Shown here: positions 6,681 through 13,437 of the stretch, in pieces
Numbering within the stretch: the stretch's first letter is position 1
Layout of the letters: every line of letters begins with the position of its first letter
NCBI GenBank assembly: GCA_964614585.1
Contig: CAZTLW010000045.1
Coordinates: forward strand, 1-15,984
DNA from: JAHEFX01 sp964614585
Lineage (GTDB): Bacteria; Actinomycetota; Acidimicrobiia; Spongiisociales; JAENVV01
DNA: 15,984 nucleotides
Direction of reading: 5' to 3'
Program-made: the position numbers and the translations under genes
Notes under the pieces: generated by a model
Told to the model about the DNA's origin: nothing
The model's database searches: none
What the model saw: the letters and a program-made list of their open reading frames with translations, nothing else

Positions 6681-7370
6681 ATGACTCTCCAGCTGCCACC
6701 CACCGACCTGGACCGTCCGCTCCCCGAGACCAGCGCTCCCGAACCACCCCGGCGTGGTCCCTCCAAGCTGCTGCTCGCCCTGCTCGGGCTGTTGGTGGTG
6801 GCGGTCGGCGGGTTGGCATGGGCCATCGTCGCGGCGACCAACGTCGCCGAGGACGCCGTGGCACCGATCGCCCAGACCCCCATCGCCGAGGACGGGGTCG
6901 TCGTGATCGAGGCGATCAACGGGATGTCCGAGCTGACCACCGCCGAGGCCGTGTCGTTCGTGACCGTCGAACGAGGCGTCGACGCCGGTCTCCTCAACTG
7001 GGCCGCCGGTGAGCGCGTCGGCCTGCTGGCCGTCGCCAACATCGGCGCCGGCATCGACCTCGCCGAGATCGGGCCGGAGGACGTCGTCGCCGACCCGATG
7101 ACCGGCGAGATCACCATCGACCTGCCCGACCCGGCCATCACCTACGTCGACGTCGACGAGGAGGCCACCGAGATCTACGACCGGGACACCGGCATCTTCG
7201 TGAGTCCCGACCCCAACCTCGAGCGTGAGGCCCGCCTCGCCGCCGAGGAACTGCTCACCGCCCGGGCCCTCGAGTCCGGCCTCCTCGACGAGGCCACCGA
7301 CAAGGCCATCGTGGTGGTCACCGAGCTCGCCGAAGCCTTCGGCTACGAGACGGTCACCGTCCTGCCCTGA
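6681..7370 (+). CDS. DUF4230 membrane-anchored protein
   Basis: A 229-residue protein. A Pro-rich cytoplasmic N-terminus (1-28) is followed by one hydrophobic helix (about 30-52), then an extracytoplasmic domain. The segment from about 70 to 200 (ISx-TTAEAVSF...GVDAGLL, then GAGIDLAEIGPEDVV, a GEITIDLPDPAITYVDVD stretch and an acidic helix ending REARLAAEELL) matches my recollection of DUF4230: a conserved G-x-DL element and an LP-x-A-x-I strand. Function of the family is unknown. GTG 6675 is an in-frame alternative two codons upstream, but the -10 placement favours ATG 6681. It is transcribed away from the MaoC operon and shares the palindrome with it. Confidence 0.75.
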   Translation: MTLQLPPTDLDRPLPETSAPEPPRRGPSKLLLALLGLLVVAVGGLAWAIVAATNVAEDAVAPIAQTPIAEDGVVVIEAINGMSELTTAEAVSFVTVERGVDAGLLNWAAGERVGLLAVANIGAGIDLAEIGPEDVVADPMTGEITIDLPDPAITYVDVDEEATEIYDRDTGIFVSPDPNLEREARLAAEELLTARALESGLLDEATDKAIVVVTELAEAFGYETVTVLP

Positions 7371-7373
7371 CCC

Positions 7374-7453
7374 CAACCCTGGGTTGTGAGCGTCGCCTCC
7401 TCTCGTTCTGAGGACGGTGAGCGTCGGAAACCGACGCCCACAACCCAGGGTTG
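7374..7453. repeat. Long hairpin element with self-palindromic arms (possible terminator or REP-like repeat)
   Basis: Arms 7374-7395 and 7432-7453 are inverted copies matching at 21 of 22 positions; the outer 15 bp are perfect. The outer part of each arm (CAACCC, one base, GGGTTG) is itself nearly palindromic. The loop holds a second hairpin, GCGTCGG / AAA / CCGACGC (7421-7437), whose 3' half overlaps the long arm, so the two structures exclude each other. GTGAGCGTCG occurs twice (7386-7395 and 7417-7426). The element fills the spacer after the DUF4230 stop and ends about 40 bp before the VWA gene. There is no T run, so intrinsic termination is possible but not certain. Confidence 0.75.
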
Positions 7454-7494
7454 ACCTGAGGGTTCGGGTTCCAGCTGTGTAACAATCGACGGTT

Positions 7495-9630
7495 ATGGCT
7501 TCGCGCGCCCAGACGGCCCGCTCGAGTGGACCCACCGAGGACCGCAGCCTCCTCACGGAGATCCTGCCCCCCGAGGAGCGGGCGATCGAGCAGGTCGTGG
7601 CTCGCTACCAGCGGGTGTCGGGCGCCGTCACCCGCTTCGCCCGCACCCTCGCCGGCAACGACGAGTTGAACGTGCGGGTCGGCGCCGACGCCGAGTCCTC
7701 CGAGGACGAGGTGGTCGTCGACCCGGCCCTGTTCCAGGCCGCCTACGCCCGCCGGGCCCCGGTCACCCCCGACGAGGTCGCCCTCGCCTCGGCCCTCCAC
7801 GAGGTCGTCCACCTCGTCTCCACCGATCTCGACGAGCCCCGGGAGCTCCCCCGGGACTGGTTCGGGGAGGGTCGCGAGGCACCCGAGGGCGAGTTCGACC
7901 TCCTCGACGGGGTGCGGCGCGCCGGGGGCACCGCCGCCGAGGGCCTCTTCTTCGCCATCGAGGACGCCCGCCAGGAGCGCCAGGGCCTCGCCGCCTACCC
8001 GGGTGCCCGCTCGGTGCTCACCGACCTCTACCACTCGGCGCTCCCCCGCGCCCTCGCCGAGGCCACGATGCTCGGCCAGTTCACCGTCGCCTGCTTCATG
8101 CTCCTCGGCGGCCACCTCGACCGCGACACGCTCGAACGTCGCGTCCACGCCAAGGTCGCCGGCGCCCTCCCCGACGCCCAGCCGTTCCTCGACGCCGCCG
8201 CCGAGGCCGACGACCCCTGGGACATCGGCACCGTCGCCCTGCAGCTGCTCTCGGTTGCCCGCCTCCACGGCATCGTCGACCTCGACCAACGAGCGGGCGA
8301 GACGTCGGCCCAGCGGTCCCAGCGCGAGGAGGACGAGTCGGCGGCTGCCACCGCCAACCTCGACCGACTCCGGCTCGCCACGCCCGTCCTCGCCGACCGC
8401 GAGTCCTACGAACAGGTCCGCTCCTCGGGCCAGCCCCGGTCGGCGGAGTCGTTCCGACGGGGCGACTCGAAGGTGGCGTCCCAGGAGGCGACCGACCAGC
8501 TGATCCGGGTGTCCACGGCCCCCACCGTCCACCTCCCGACCGGGCAGGGTGGCCGCCTCATCGTGTCGGCCTTCCCGACCGCCTTCGCCGGCCTCGCCGG
8601 GGAGGGGCGGGCCACCATGGCCTCACTCTCCAAGCGCTGGAACCTCACCCAACGCCACGTCACCGGCGAGCTGTACCCGCTGTTCGCCGCCAACCAGCGG
8701 CGTGGCCTGCAGTCGGGCTTCGACTCGGGCGACCTCTCCCCCCACGCGCCGTTGCTCCTGGCGGGCGGCCTCTACGACCGGATGTACGAACGCCGCGCCC
8801 TCCGGACCCGGCGGTCGTACGCCGTGAGCCTGCTCGTGGACGGCTCGGCATCGATGCTCCAGCAGCGGGAGGGCTCGGTCGCCCGGGACACGCGATGGGG
8901 GATGCCGGCGGCCGCCCTCGGGGCGTGGATGCTGGCCTCCCTCTGCGAGGAGCTCCAGGTCGACTTCGAGGTCGCCGTCTTCAACCGGGGGTTCGCCGCC
9001 ACCGCCGACGACACCGAGGCGTCGTACCGACGCCGACGCGGCAACGCCATCTCCGAGCTGCGCCGCGCCCACGGGTCGCACGCCAACCGCCTGACCCAGA
9101 CCGTGAACCACTACCTCCTGAAGCCGTTCGACCGCCGGTGGCGGGCCACCGAACCGCTCTTCGCCGGGTTCTTCCACACGATCACCCGCCAGGGCGAGGC
9201 CGCCCAGCGAGCCCGGCGCGACGCCGACACCGCCCCGCCCATGTCGATGTTCGAGAAGGCCGCCAACGTCGACGAGTTCAACGTCCGCCACGCCGCCGAC
9301 CGACTCGAGCGACTCGGCGCGGCGGTGCGGGTCCTGGTCGTGTTGGCCGACGGCATGACCCGCGGATCGCTGACCGCCCTCGCCCGCACGACCGCCCAGG
9401 TCGAGGAATCGGGCACCATGGTGCTCGGCATCGGCATCGGTGACGACACCGTCACGCGCACCTACCACCGTCACGTCGTGGTCGACCGACCCGACGCCCT
9501 CACCAGCGCCATGGTCGACGGCGTCCGCTCCGCCCTCCGCCGGAGCCTCGCCATGTCCGGGCTCGACGCCTGGTGGGTGCGGGGCGCGGCAGCCGGCACA
9601 CCCACCAGTCCCATGAGGAGGACCGCCTGA
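7495..9630 (+). CDS. CobT/NorD-like VWA protein with N-terminal HExxH motif
   Basis: A 711-residue, probably cytoplasmic protein with no signal peptide or membrane helix. The N-terminal half carries HEVVH (102-106) and, about 50 residues later, AIEDARQER (154-162). This pairing resembles the H-E-x-x-H / E-D-x-R-x-E pattern of NorD, CobT and DUF2201-type proteins, in which a metallopeptidase-like fold precedes a VWA domain. The C-terminal VWA domain has a complete-looking MIDAS motif, DGSAS (449-453), and VLVVLADGMTRGS with D619 as a further metal-site candidate. It is followed after 1 nt by an AAA+ protein gene, the usual MoxR-VWA arrangement used for metal insertion or complex remodelling. 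Whether the HExxH site is catalytic is open. There are no cobalamin, nitric-oxide-reductase or methanol-dehydrogenase genes nearby to name a client. Confidence 0.85.
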   Translation: MASRAQTARSSGPTEDRSLLTEILPPEERAIEQVVARYQRVSGAVTRFARTLAGNDELNVRVGADAESSEDEVVVDPALFQAAYARRAPVTPDEVALASALHEVVHLVSTDLDEPRELPRDWFGEGREAPEGEFDLLDGVRRAGGTAAEGLFFAIEDARQERQGLAAYPGARSVLTDLYHSALPRALAEATMLGQFTVACFMLLGGHLDRDTLERRVHAKVAGALPDAQPFLDAAAEADDPWDIGTVALQLLSVARLHGIVDLDQRAGETSAQRSQREEDESAAATANLDRLRLATPVLADRESYEQVRSSGQPRSAESFRRGDSKVASQEATDQLIRVSTAPTVHLPTGQGGRLIVSAFPTAFAGLAGEGRATMASLSKRWNLTQRHVTGELYPLFAANQRRGLQSGFDSGDLSPHAPLLLAGGLYDRMYERRALRTRRSYAVSLLVDGSASMLQQREGSVARDTRWGMPAAALGAWMLASLCEELQVDFEVAVFNRGFAATADDTEASYRRRRGNAISELRRAHGSHANRLTQTVNHYLLKPFDRRWRATEPLFAGFFHTITRQGEAAQRARRDADTAPPMSMFEKAANVDEFNVRHAADRLERLGAAVRVLVVLADGMTRGSLTALARTTAQVEESGTMVLGIGIGDDTVTRTYHRHVVVDRPDALTSAMVDGVRSALRRSLAMSGLDAWWVRGAAAGTPTSPMRRTA
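9615..9621 (+). promoter_or_regulatory. Strong Shine-Dalgarno of the AAA+ gene inside the VWA gene end
   Basis: GAGGAGG lies in the last codons of the VWA gene, 10 nt before the ATG at 9632. It confirms that start and indicates that the two proteins are made from one mRNA. Confidence 0.7.
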
Positions 9631-9631
9631 C

Positions 9632-10624
9632 ATGGCCGAGACCATCACCTTCGAAGACCCCGGCGGCGAGGGCCCGCCCGTCGAACTGACGACGTTCACC
9701 GTGCCCACCGACCTGCCCGACCACGACCAGCGGGTGGCGAAGATCCCCGAGGCCGACCCGTGGTACGTCGACCTCGGGATGCTCTACCGCTTCGCCGCCC
9801 TCGAGCAGGTCCGCCGCGACGGCCGCGAGGGCTTCCAGGCCCTGCACGTGGCGGTGCGCGGCCACATGGGGACGGGCAAGGACCACGACATCGAGCAGTT
9901 CGCCGCCCTCCTCCAGCTCCCGTACTACCGCATCCCGCTCACCGGTGAGGTGCGCGACATCACCCTCATCGGGTCGACGAAGCTGCACGGCGACGGGAAG
10001 GGCGGCACCGAGAGCCGCTGGGAGGACGGTGACATCACCCGGGCGCTGCGTGGCCCGGCGATCCTCAACCTGTCCGAGCTGAATGCCGCCGGCGCCGAGA
10101 CGCTCTTCGCCCTCCACGGCCTGCTGGACCGCCACCGGGCGCTCGACCTCCCCAACGGCGAGACGGTCCGCCTCCGCGACGACGTCCGGGTGTTCGGGAC
10201 GATGAACCCCACCGACCTGCGTGACTATGCCGGGACCCAGACCCTCAACAAGGCGTTCGCCGACCGGTGGGTCATCTGGGAGAAGGACTTCCCCACCGGC
10301 GAGGAGCTGGCGGCGATGCTCGAGCGTCGCTACCCCGATCTCCGGAGCGAGTTCACCGAGGCGATCGTCCGACTGACCACGGAGGTCAACGAGTCGTTCA
10401 CCTCGATCGACTCCGGCACCCGCGTGGAGACGCCCATGAGCCTGCGGACCACCCTCGATCGGCTCCCGGTCGGGCTCCGGCTCCACGTCGACGCCGACGA
10501 CCCGCTCCGGCGGGCATGGGAGGACATGGTGCTCCCCCACGTGGACACCTACGACCGCGACCACTACGAGACCGTGTGGAACGCCGTCGTGCGCAAGGGC
10601 CCGTCGGGCAGCCCCTGGGCATGA
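9632..10624 (+). CDS. MoxR/CobS-like AAA+ protein with altered Walker A and B
   Basis: A 330-residue cytoplasmic AAA+ protein. The P-loop GHMGTGKD (77-84) ends in Asp where AAA+ proteins have Ser or Thr; the codons GGC AAG GAC are unambiguous. The Walker B region AILNLSELNAAG (143-154) has Ser-Glu (S148, E149) in place of Asp-Glu. Sensor 1 is intact (FGTMNPTD, N192), and NKAFADRW (206-213) corresponds to the arginine-containing stretch of MoxR/CobS proteins. The C-terminal part contains TRVETPMSLRTTLD, like the sensor 2/lid region. The family energises a VWA partner, here the gene 1 nt upstream. Loss of both metal-coordinating side chains suggests weak or unusual ATP hydrolysis, or a purely nucleotide-binding role. 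It is not likely to be CobS itself. Confidence 0.88.
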   Translation: MAETITFEDPGGEGPPVELTTFTVPTDLPDHDQRVAKIPEADPWYVDLGMLYRFAALEQVRRDGREGFQALHVAVRGHMGTGKDHDIEQFAALLQLPYYRIPLTGEVRDITLIGSTKLHGDGKGGTESRWEDGDITRALRGPAILNLSELNAAGAETLFALHGLLDRHRALDLPNGETVRLRDDVRVFGTMNPTDLRDYAGTQTLNKAFADRWVIWEKDFPTGEELAAMLERRYPDLRSEFTEAIVRLTTEVNESFTSIDSGTRVETPMSLRTTLDRLPVGLRLHVDADDPLRRAWEDMVLPHVDTYDRDHYETVWNAVVRKGPSGSPWA

Positions 10625-10653
10625 CGACCTCCGCCATCCCCGCCGTCGGCTCA

Positions 10654-10659
10654 TAGGCT
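10654..10659 (+). promoter_or_regulatory. Candidate -10 box (TAGGCT), leaderless start of the LOG gene
   Basis: TAGGCT ends 6 nt before the ATG at 10666, in the 41-bp gap after the AAA+ gene. There is no Shine-Dalgarno. The same hexamer at the same or similar spacing precedes three other genes in the window, so the LOG gene probably has its own promoter. Confidence 0.6.
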
Positions 10660-10665
10660 GGCGGC

Positions 10666-11751
10666 ATGGCCTACCAAATCGGTGATCCCGAGCTCGATGC
10701 CGCCATCGCCGCCCTCGTCGAGGCCAACGGCGGCGGCAGCGACGGCGAGTTGATCCGGGAACTCGTGACCACCGCCATCAAGCTGCAGCGGGACGAGCCC
10801 ACCCGCGGCGACCTCAAGCTGATCAACACCGCCCTGAAGGAGATGCGGTACTCCTCACGGGTGTTCTCCCAGCACCGGGAGGAGCCCAAGGTGACGGTGT
10901 TCGGCTCGGCTCGCACGGCGCCCGGCGACCCCAACTACGAGCTCGCCAAGGAGTTCGCCGCCCGCATGGCCGAGATCGGTTGGGGGGTCATCACCGGGGC
11001 GGGACCGGGGATCATGCAGGCCGCCAACGAGGGCGCCGGCCTCGACCACTCCTACGGGGTGAACATCCGCCTGCCGTTCGAGGGCTCCGCCAACCCGTTC
11101 ATCACCCCGGCGCGCACGATCAACTTCAAGTACTTCTTCACCCGCAAGCTCGGCTTCGTGAAGGAGGCCAACGCCTTCGCCCTGTTCCCGGGCGGCTTCG
11201 GCACCATGGACGAGGCCTTCGAACTGCTCACCCTCGTCCAAACCGGCAAGTCCGACCTCCACCCGATCGTGTTCGTGGAGGCACCCGGCACCGGCTACTG
11301 GGGCGCGTGGACCGACTTCGTCGAACGCCACCTCATCGACACCGGCCGCATCTCGCCCGACGATCGCTCCCTGTGGCGGACGACCGACGACCTCGACCAG
11401 GCGATCGAGGAGATCTGTGGGTTCTACGACAACTTCCACAGCCAGCGCTACGTCGATGGTCGGCTCGTCATCCGCCTCCACCACGAACCGACCCCCGACC
11501 AACTCACGGCGCTCAACGAGGAGTTCTCCGACATCCTCGACGCCGGGGAGATCGAGTCGATCGAAGCCACCCCACCCGAGCGCGCCGACGGCGACCATCC
11601 CGAGCTCCCCCGATTGGGGCTCGCCTTCGACCGCCGCCAGTTCGGGCGCCTGCGGGTCCTCATCGACCGGCTGAACGAGTTCGCCCCCGCCGAGGAGCAC
11701 ATCACCCCGGCGCCTGCCTTCACCGAGGAGCAGACCGAGCGCGCTTGGTGA
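10666..11751 (+). CDS. LOG-family nucleotide phosphoribohydrolase-like protein
   Basis: A 361-residue Rossmann-like protein. The LOG signature PGGFGTMDE (175-183) is complete, with the upstream VFGSARTAP (78-86), GAGPGIMQAANEGA (111-124) and FFTRKLGF (157-164) elements that line the nucleotide site. Classical LOG enzymes release free base from nucleoside 5'-monophosphates such as cytokinin ribotides; older annotation calls them lysine decarboxylases, which this motif does not support. It is much longer than short LOG proteins (about 190 residues), with about 75 extra N-terminal residues and an additional C-terminal domain (about 260-361), so it belongs to a long-form subgroup whose substrate is uncertain. 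Confidence 0.88.
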   Translation: MAYQIGDPELDAAIAALVEANGGGSDGELIRELVTTAIKLQRDEPTRGDLKLINTALKEMRYSSRVFSQHREEPKVTVFGSARTAPGDPNYELAKEFAARMAEIGWGVITGAGPGIMQAANEGAGLDHSYGVNIRLPFEGSANPFITPARTINFKYFFTRKLGFVKEANAFALFPGGFGTMDEAFELLTLVQTGKSDLHPIVFVEAPGTGYWGAWTDFVERHLIDTGRISPDDRSLWRTTDDLDQAIEEICGFYDNFHSQRYVDGRLVIRLHHEPTPDQLTALNEEFSDILDAGEIESIEATPPERADGDHPELPRLGLAFDRRQFGRLRVLIDRLNEFAPAEEHITPAPAFTEEQTERAW

Positions 11752-11781
11752 CCGGCTTGGGGCTAGGGGTATCGGCCCCAC

Positions 11782-11787
11782 TAAACT
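11782..11787 (+). promoter_or_regulatory. Candidate -10 box (TAAACT), leaderless start of the TIGR03084-like gene
   Basis: TAAACT ends 7 nt before the GTG at 11795. No Shine-Dalgarno is present in the 43-bp gap after the LOG gene. Position and sequence fit a promoter whose transcript begins at the start codon. Confidence 0.55.
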
Positions 11788-11794
11788 TCCGTCG

Positions 11795-12544
11795 GTGCGA
11801 GAGATACTGACCGATTTGGTCAAGGAACAGCAGAGCCTCGACCAGTTCCTCCAGAAGATCAACCCCCGCGAATGGCACAAGCCGACCAGGGCCGAGGGGT
11901 GGAGCGTCAAGGACCTCGTGGCGCACCTCGCCCAGTTCGAGGACCTGGTGGCGGACGTGATCGAGGAGGACGCGGTCCCCGACGAGCTCATCGCCGAGGC
12001 CGGCGGTTTCGAGGCCTTCGTGGCCCAGGGACCGGCCAGGGGCGAGGAGATGCGACCCCAGGACGTCATCGAGTGGTGGCGGCTGTCGCGGGCCCGGGCC
12101 ATGGACGCCCTCTGGTCCCTCGAGTCCGATGACCGGGTGCCGTGGATCGGCGGCGACTGCTCCGCTCGTCTGCTGGCCACCTACCGGATCATGGAGACCT
12201 GGGCGCACGGCCTCGACGTCTGGGACATCTGGGGCGACGACGAGGAGAACCCCGTTCCCGAGACCGATCGGCTCCGCCACATCGCCTTCCTCGCCCACAA
12301 GCTGCTGCCCCTCGCCTTCGAGCGGGCCGGGGAGCCGTACGAGCCGGTGCGGGTCGAGGTGATGGGCCCCGACTACGCCAAGTGGTCGTACGGCCCCGAG
12401 GGGGCCTCCCGCATCAAGGGCCCGGCCATGGAGTTCGCCCGGCTCGCCGTGCACCGCTCCACGATCGCCGAGTGCGAGAACCTCACCGCCGAGGGCGAGC
12501 CCGCCGAGAAGGCCCTGAAGCTCGTCACCGCCTACCTCACCTGA
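11795..12544 (+). CDS. TIGR03084-like DinB/MDMPI-fold metal-binding protein
   Basis: A 249-residue protein with the N-terminal four-helix fold shared by DinB and mycothiol-dependent maleylpyruvate isomerase. Candidate metal ligands are H44 in GWSVKDLVAHLAQFED (35-50) and E134/H138, with D141 close by, in RIMETWAHGLDVWD (131-144). A W-x(n)-GW opening (W27, GW at 35-36) is typical. In actinobacteria such proteins often act in mycothiol-linked transferase or isomerase chemistry, but the specific reaction of this group is not established. The C-terminal region (about 185-249) is a small mixed domain with a SCP2-like flavour (VRVEVMGPDYAKWSYGPE). The GTG start is supported by the upstream TAAACT box. 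The next gene begins 1 nt after its stop. Confidence 0.8.
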   Translation: MREILTDLVKEQQSLDQFLQKINPREWHKPTRAEGWSVKDLVAHLAQFEDLVADVIEEDAVPDELIAEAGGFEAFVAQGPARGEEMRPQDVIEWWRLSRARAMDALWSLESDDRVPWIGGDCSARLLATYRIMETWAHGLDVWDIWGDDEENPVPETDRLRHIAFLAHKLLPLAFERAGEPYEPVRVEVMGPDYAKWSYGPEGASRIKGPAMEFARLAVHRSTIAECENLTAEGEPAEKALKLVTAYLT

Positions 12545-12545
12545 G

Positions 12546-13322
12546 GTGGCCGACCTTCCCACCCTCATCGGCATGGTCCACCTCGGACCGTTGCCGGGAG
12601 CCCCCGCCTTCGCCGGCGACCTCGACGCCGTGGTGGCCGGGGCGGTCCGGGACGCCGAGACCCTCGCCGAGGCCGGCTTCGGCGGCCTCATGGTCGAGAA
12701 CTTCGGCGACGCCCCCTTCTTCGCCGACGCCGTGCCGACGGCCACCGTCGCCGCCATGACCCGGGCCGTCGGTGCGGTCGCCGATGCCGTCGACCTCCCG
12801 GTGGGCGTCAACGTGCTCCGCAACGACGCCCTCGCGGCGCTGTCGATCGCTTCCGCCACCGGGGCCGCCTTCGTGCGGGTGAACGTGCTGTCCGGATCGA
12901 TGTTCACCGACCAGGGCCTCATCGAGGGCCGAGCCGCCGAGGTGGCCCGACTGCGCCGGGCGCTCGGGTGGGATGGACTGCTGATGGCCGACGTCTTCGT
13001 CAAACACGCCACCCCACCGCCCGGCCTCACCCTCGTCCAGGCGGTCCGCGACCTGGCGGAGCGCTCCGGCGCCGACGCCATCGTCGTGAGCGGCACCGGC
13101 ACCGGCCAGGCCGTCGACCTGGGCGATGCCCGCGTCGTGGCCCGTGAGGCCCCGGGGATGCCGGTCGTGATCGGCTCCGGGGCGACCCCCGAGACCATCC
13201 CGGCACTGCTGGAGGTGGCCGACGCCGTCATCGTCGGCACCGCCGTGAAGGTCGACGGCGTGACGACCAACCCGGTCGACCCGACCCGGGCCCGCGCCAT
13301 CGCCGACGCCGCGGTGACCTGA
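12546..13322 (+). CDS. BtpA/SgcQ-family TIM-barrel protein
   Basis: A 258-residue protein matching the BtpA family: GMVHLGPLPGAP (9-20) at the first strand, LMVENFGDAPFF in the second, GVNVLRND, FVRVNVLSGSMFTDQG, the phosphate-loop-like VVSGTGTGQAVDL and the final VIVGTAVKVDGVTTNPVD. Cyanobacterial BtpA affects photosystem I stability, while in other bacteria such proteins (SgcQ-like) sit with sugar or nucleoside genes, so the function here is not photosynthetic and remains unknown. GTG 12546 lies 1 nt after the preceding stop without a Shine-Dalgarno, suggesting translation by re-initiation and one transcript with the upstream gene. Confidence 0.88.
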   Translation: MADLPTLIGMVHLGPLPGAPAFAGDLDAVVAGAVRDAETLAEAGFGGLMVENFGDAPFFADAVPTATVAAMTRAVGAVADAVDLPVGVNVLRNDALAALSIASATGAAFVRVNVLSGSMFTDQGLIEGRAAEVARLRRALGWDGLLMADVFVKHATPPPGLTLVQAVRDLAERSGADAIVVSGTGTGQAVDLGDARVVAREAPGMPVVIGSGATPETIPALLEVADAVIVGTAVKVDGVTTNPVDPTRARAIADAAVT

Positions 13323-13342
13323 GGAGCGGGGTCAGGCAGGAA

Positions 13343-13426
13343 ATCCCCCCGGAGGGGGGATGGGACCCGCCGAGGAGCGCCAGCGACGAGGTGGGAGGGG
13401 GGCGGTGCCAGAGATCGGCGAAGAGC
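13343..13426. repeat. Second copy (partial, inverted) of the 3882-4056 repeat family
   Basis: This 84-bp stretch matches the reverse complement of 3969-4051. The two outer blocks are nearly identical: the G/C palindrome followed by GGGACCCGCCG, and GTGGGAGGGGGGCGGTGCCA followed by GAGA-CG-CGAAGAGC with scattered single differences. The middle (about 13373-13390) has diverged. Only half the element is present, as the second terminal repeat is missing. It fills most of the 115-bp convergent spacer between the BtpA and PD-(D/E)xK genes. Confidence 0.8.
13344..13360. terminator. GC-rich hairpin between convergent genes
   Basis: TCCCCCC / GGA / GGGGGGA is a perfect 7-bp stem with a 3-nt loop, 22 bp after the BtpA stop and about 78 bp after the stop of the opposing gene. 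Its position fits a bidirectional terminator, but there is no T run on either side, so this is tentative. It is also the end palindrome of the repeat family. Confidence 0.35.
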
Positions 13427-13437
13427 CCATAGTCCCC

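Noticed and set aside
7451..7486. TTGACC plus TAACAAT as a classic -35/-10 promoter for the VWA gene
   Set aside because: The spacing between them is about 23 bp and TTGACC is part of the hairpin arm. A promoter near 7480-7486 is possible but cannot be placed with confidence.
7495..10624. VWA/AAA+ pair as the cobaltochelatase subunits CobT/CobS
   Set aside because: There are no cobalamin genes nearby, the P-loop and Walker B are non-canonical, and the long acidic linker typical of CobT is not present.
10666..11751. LOG-family gene annotated as lysine decarboxylase
   Set aside because: PGGxGTxxE is the nucleotide phosphoribohydrolase signature; there is no PLP-dependent decarboxylase motif.
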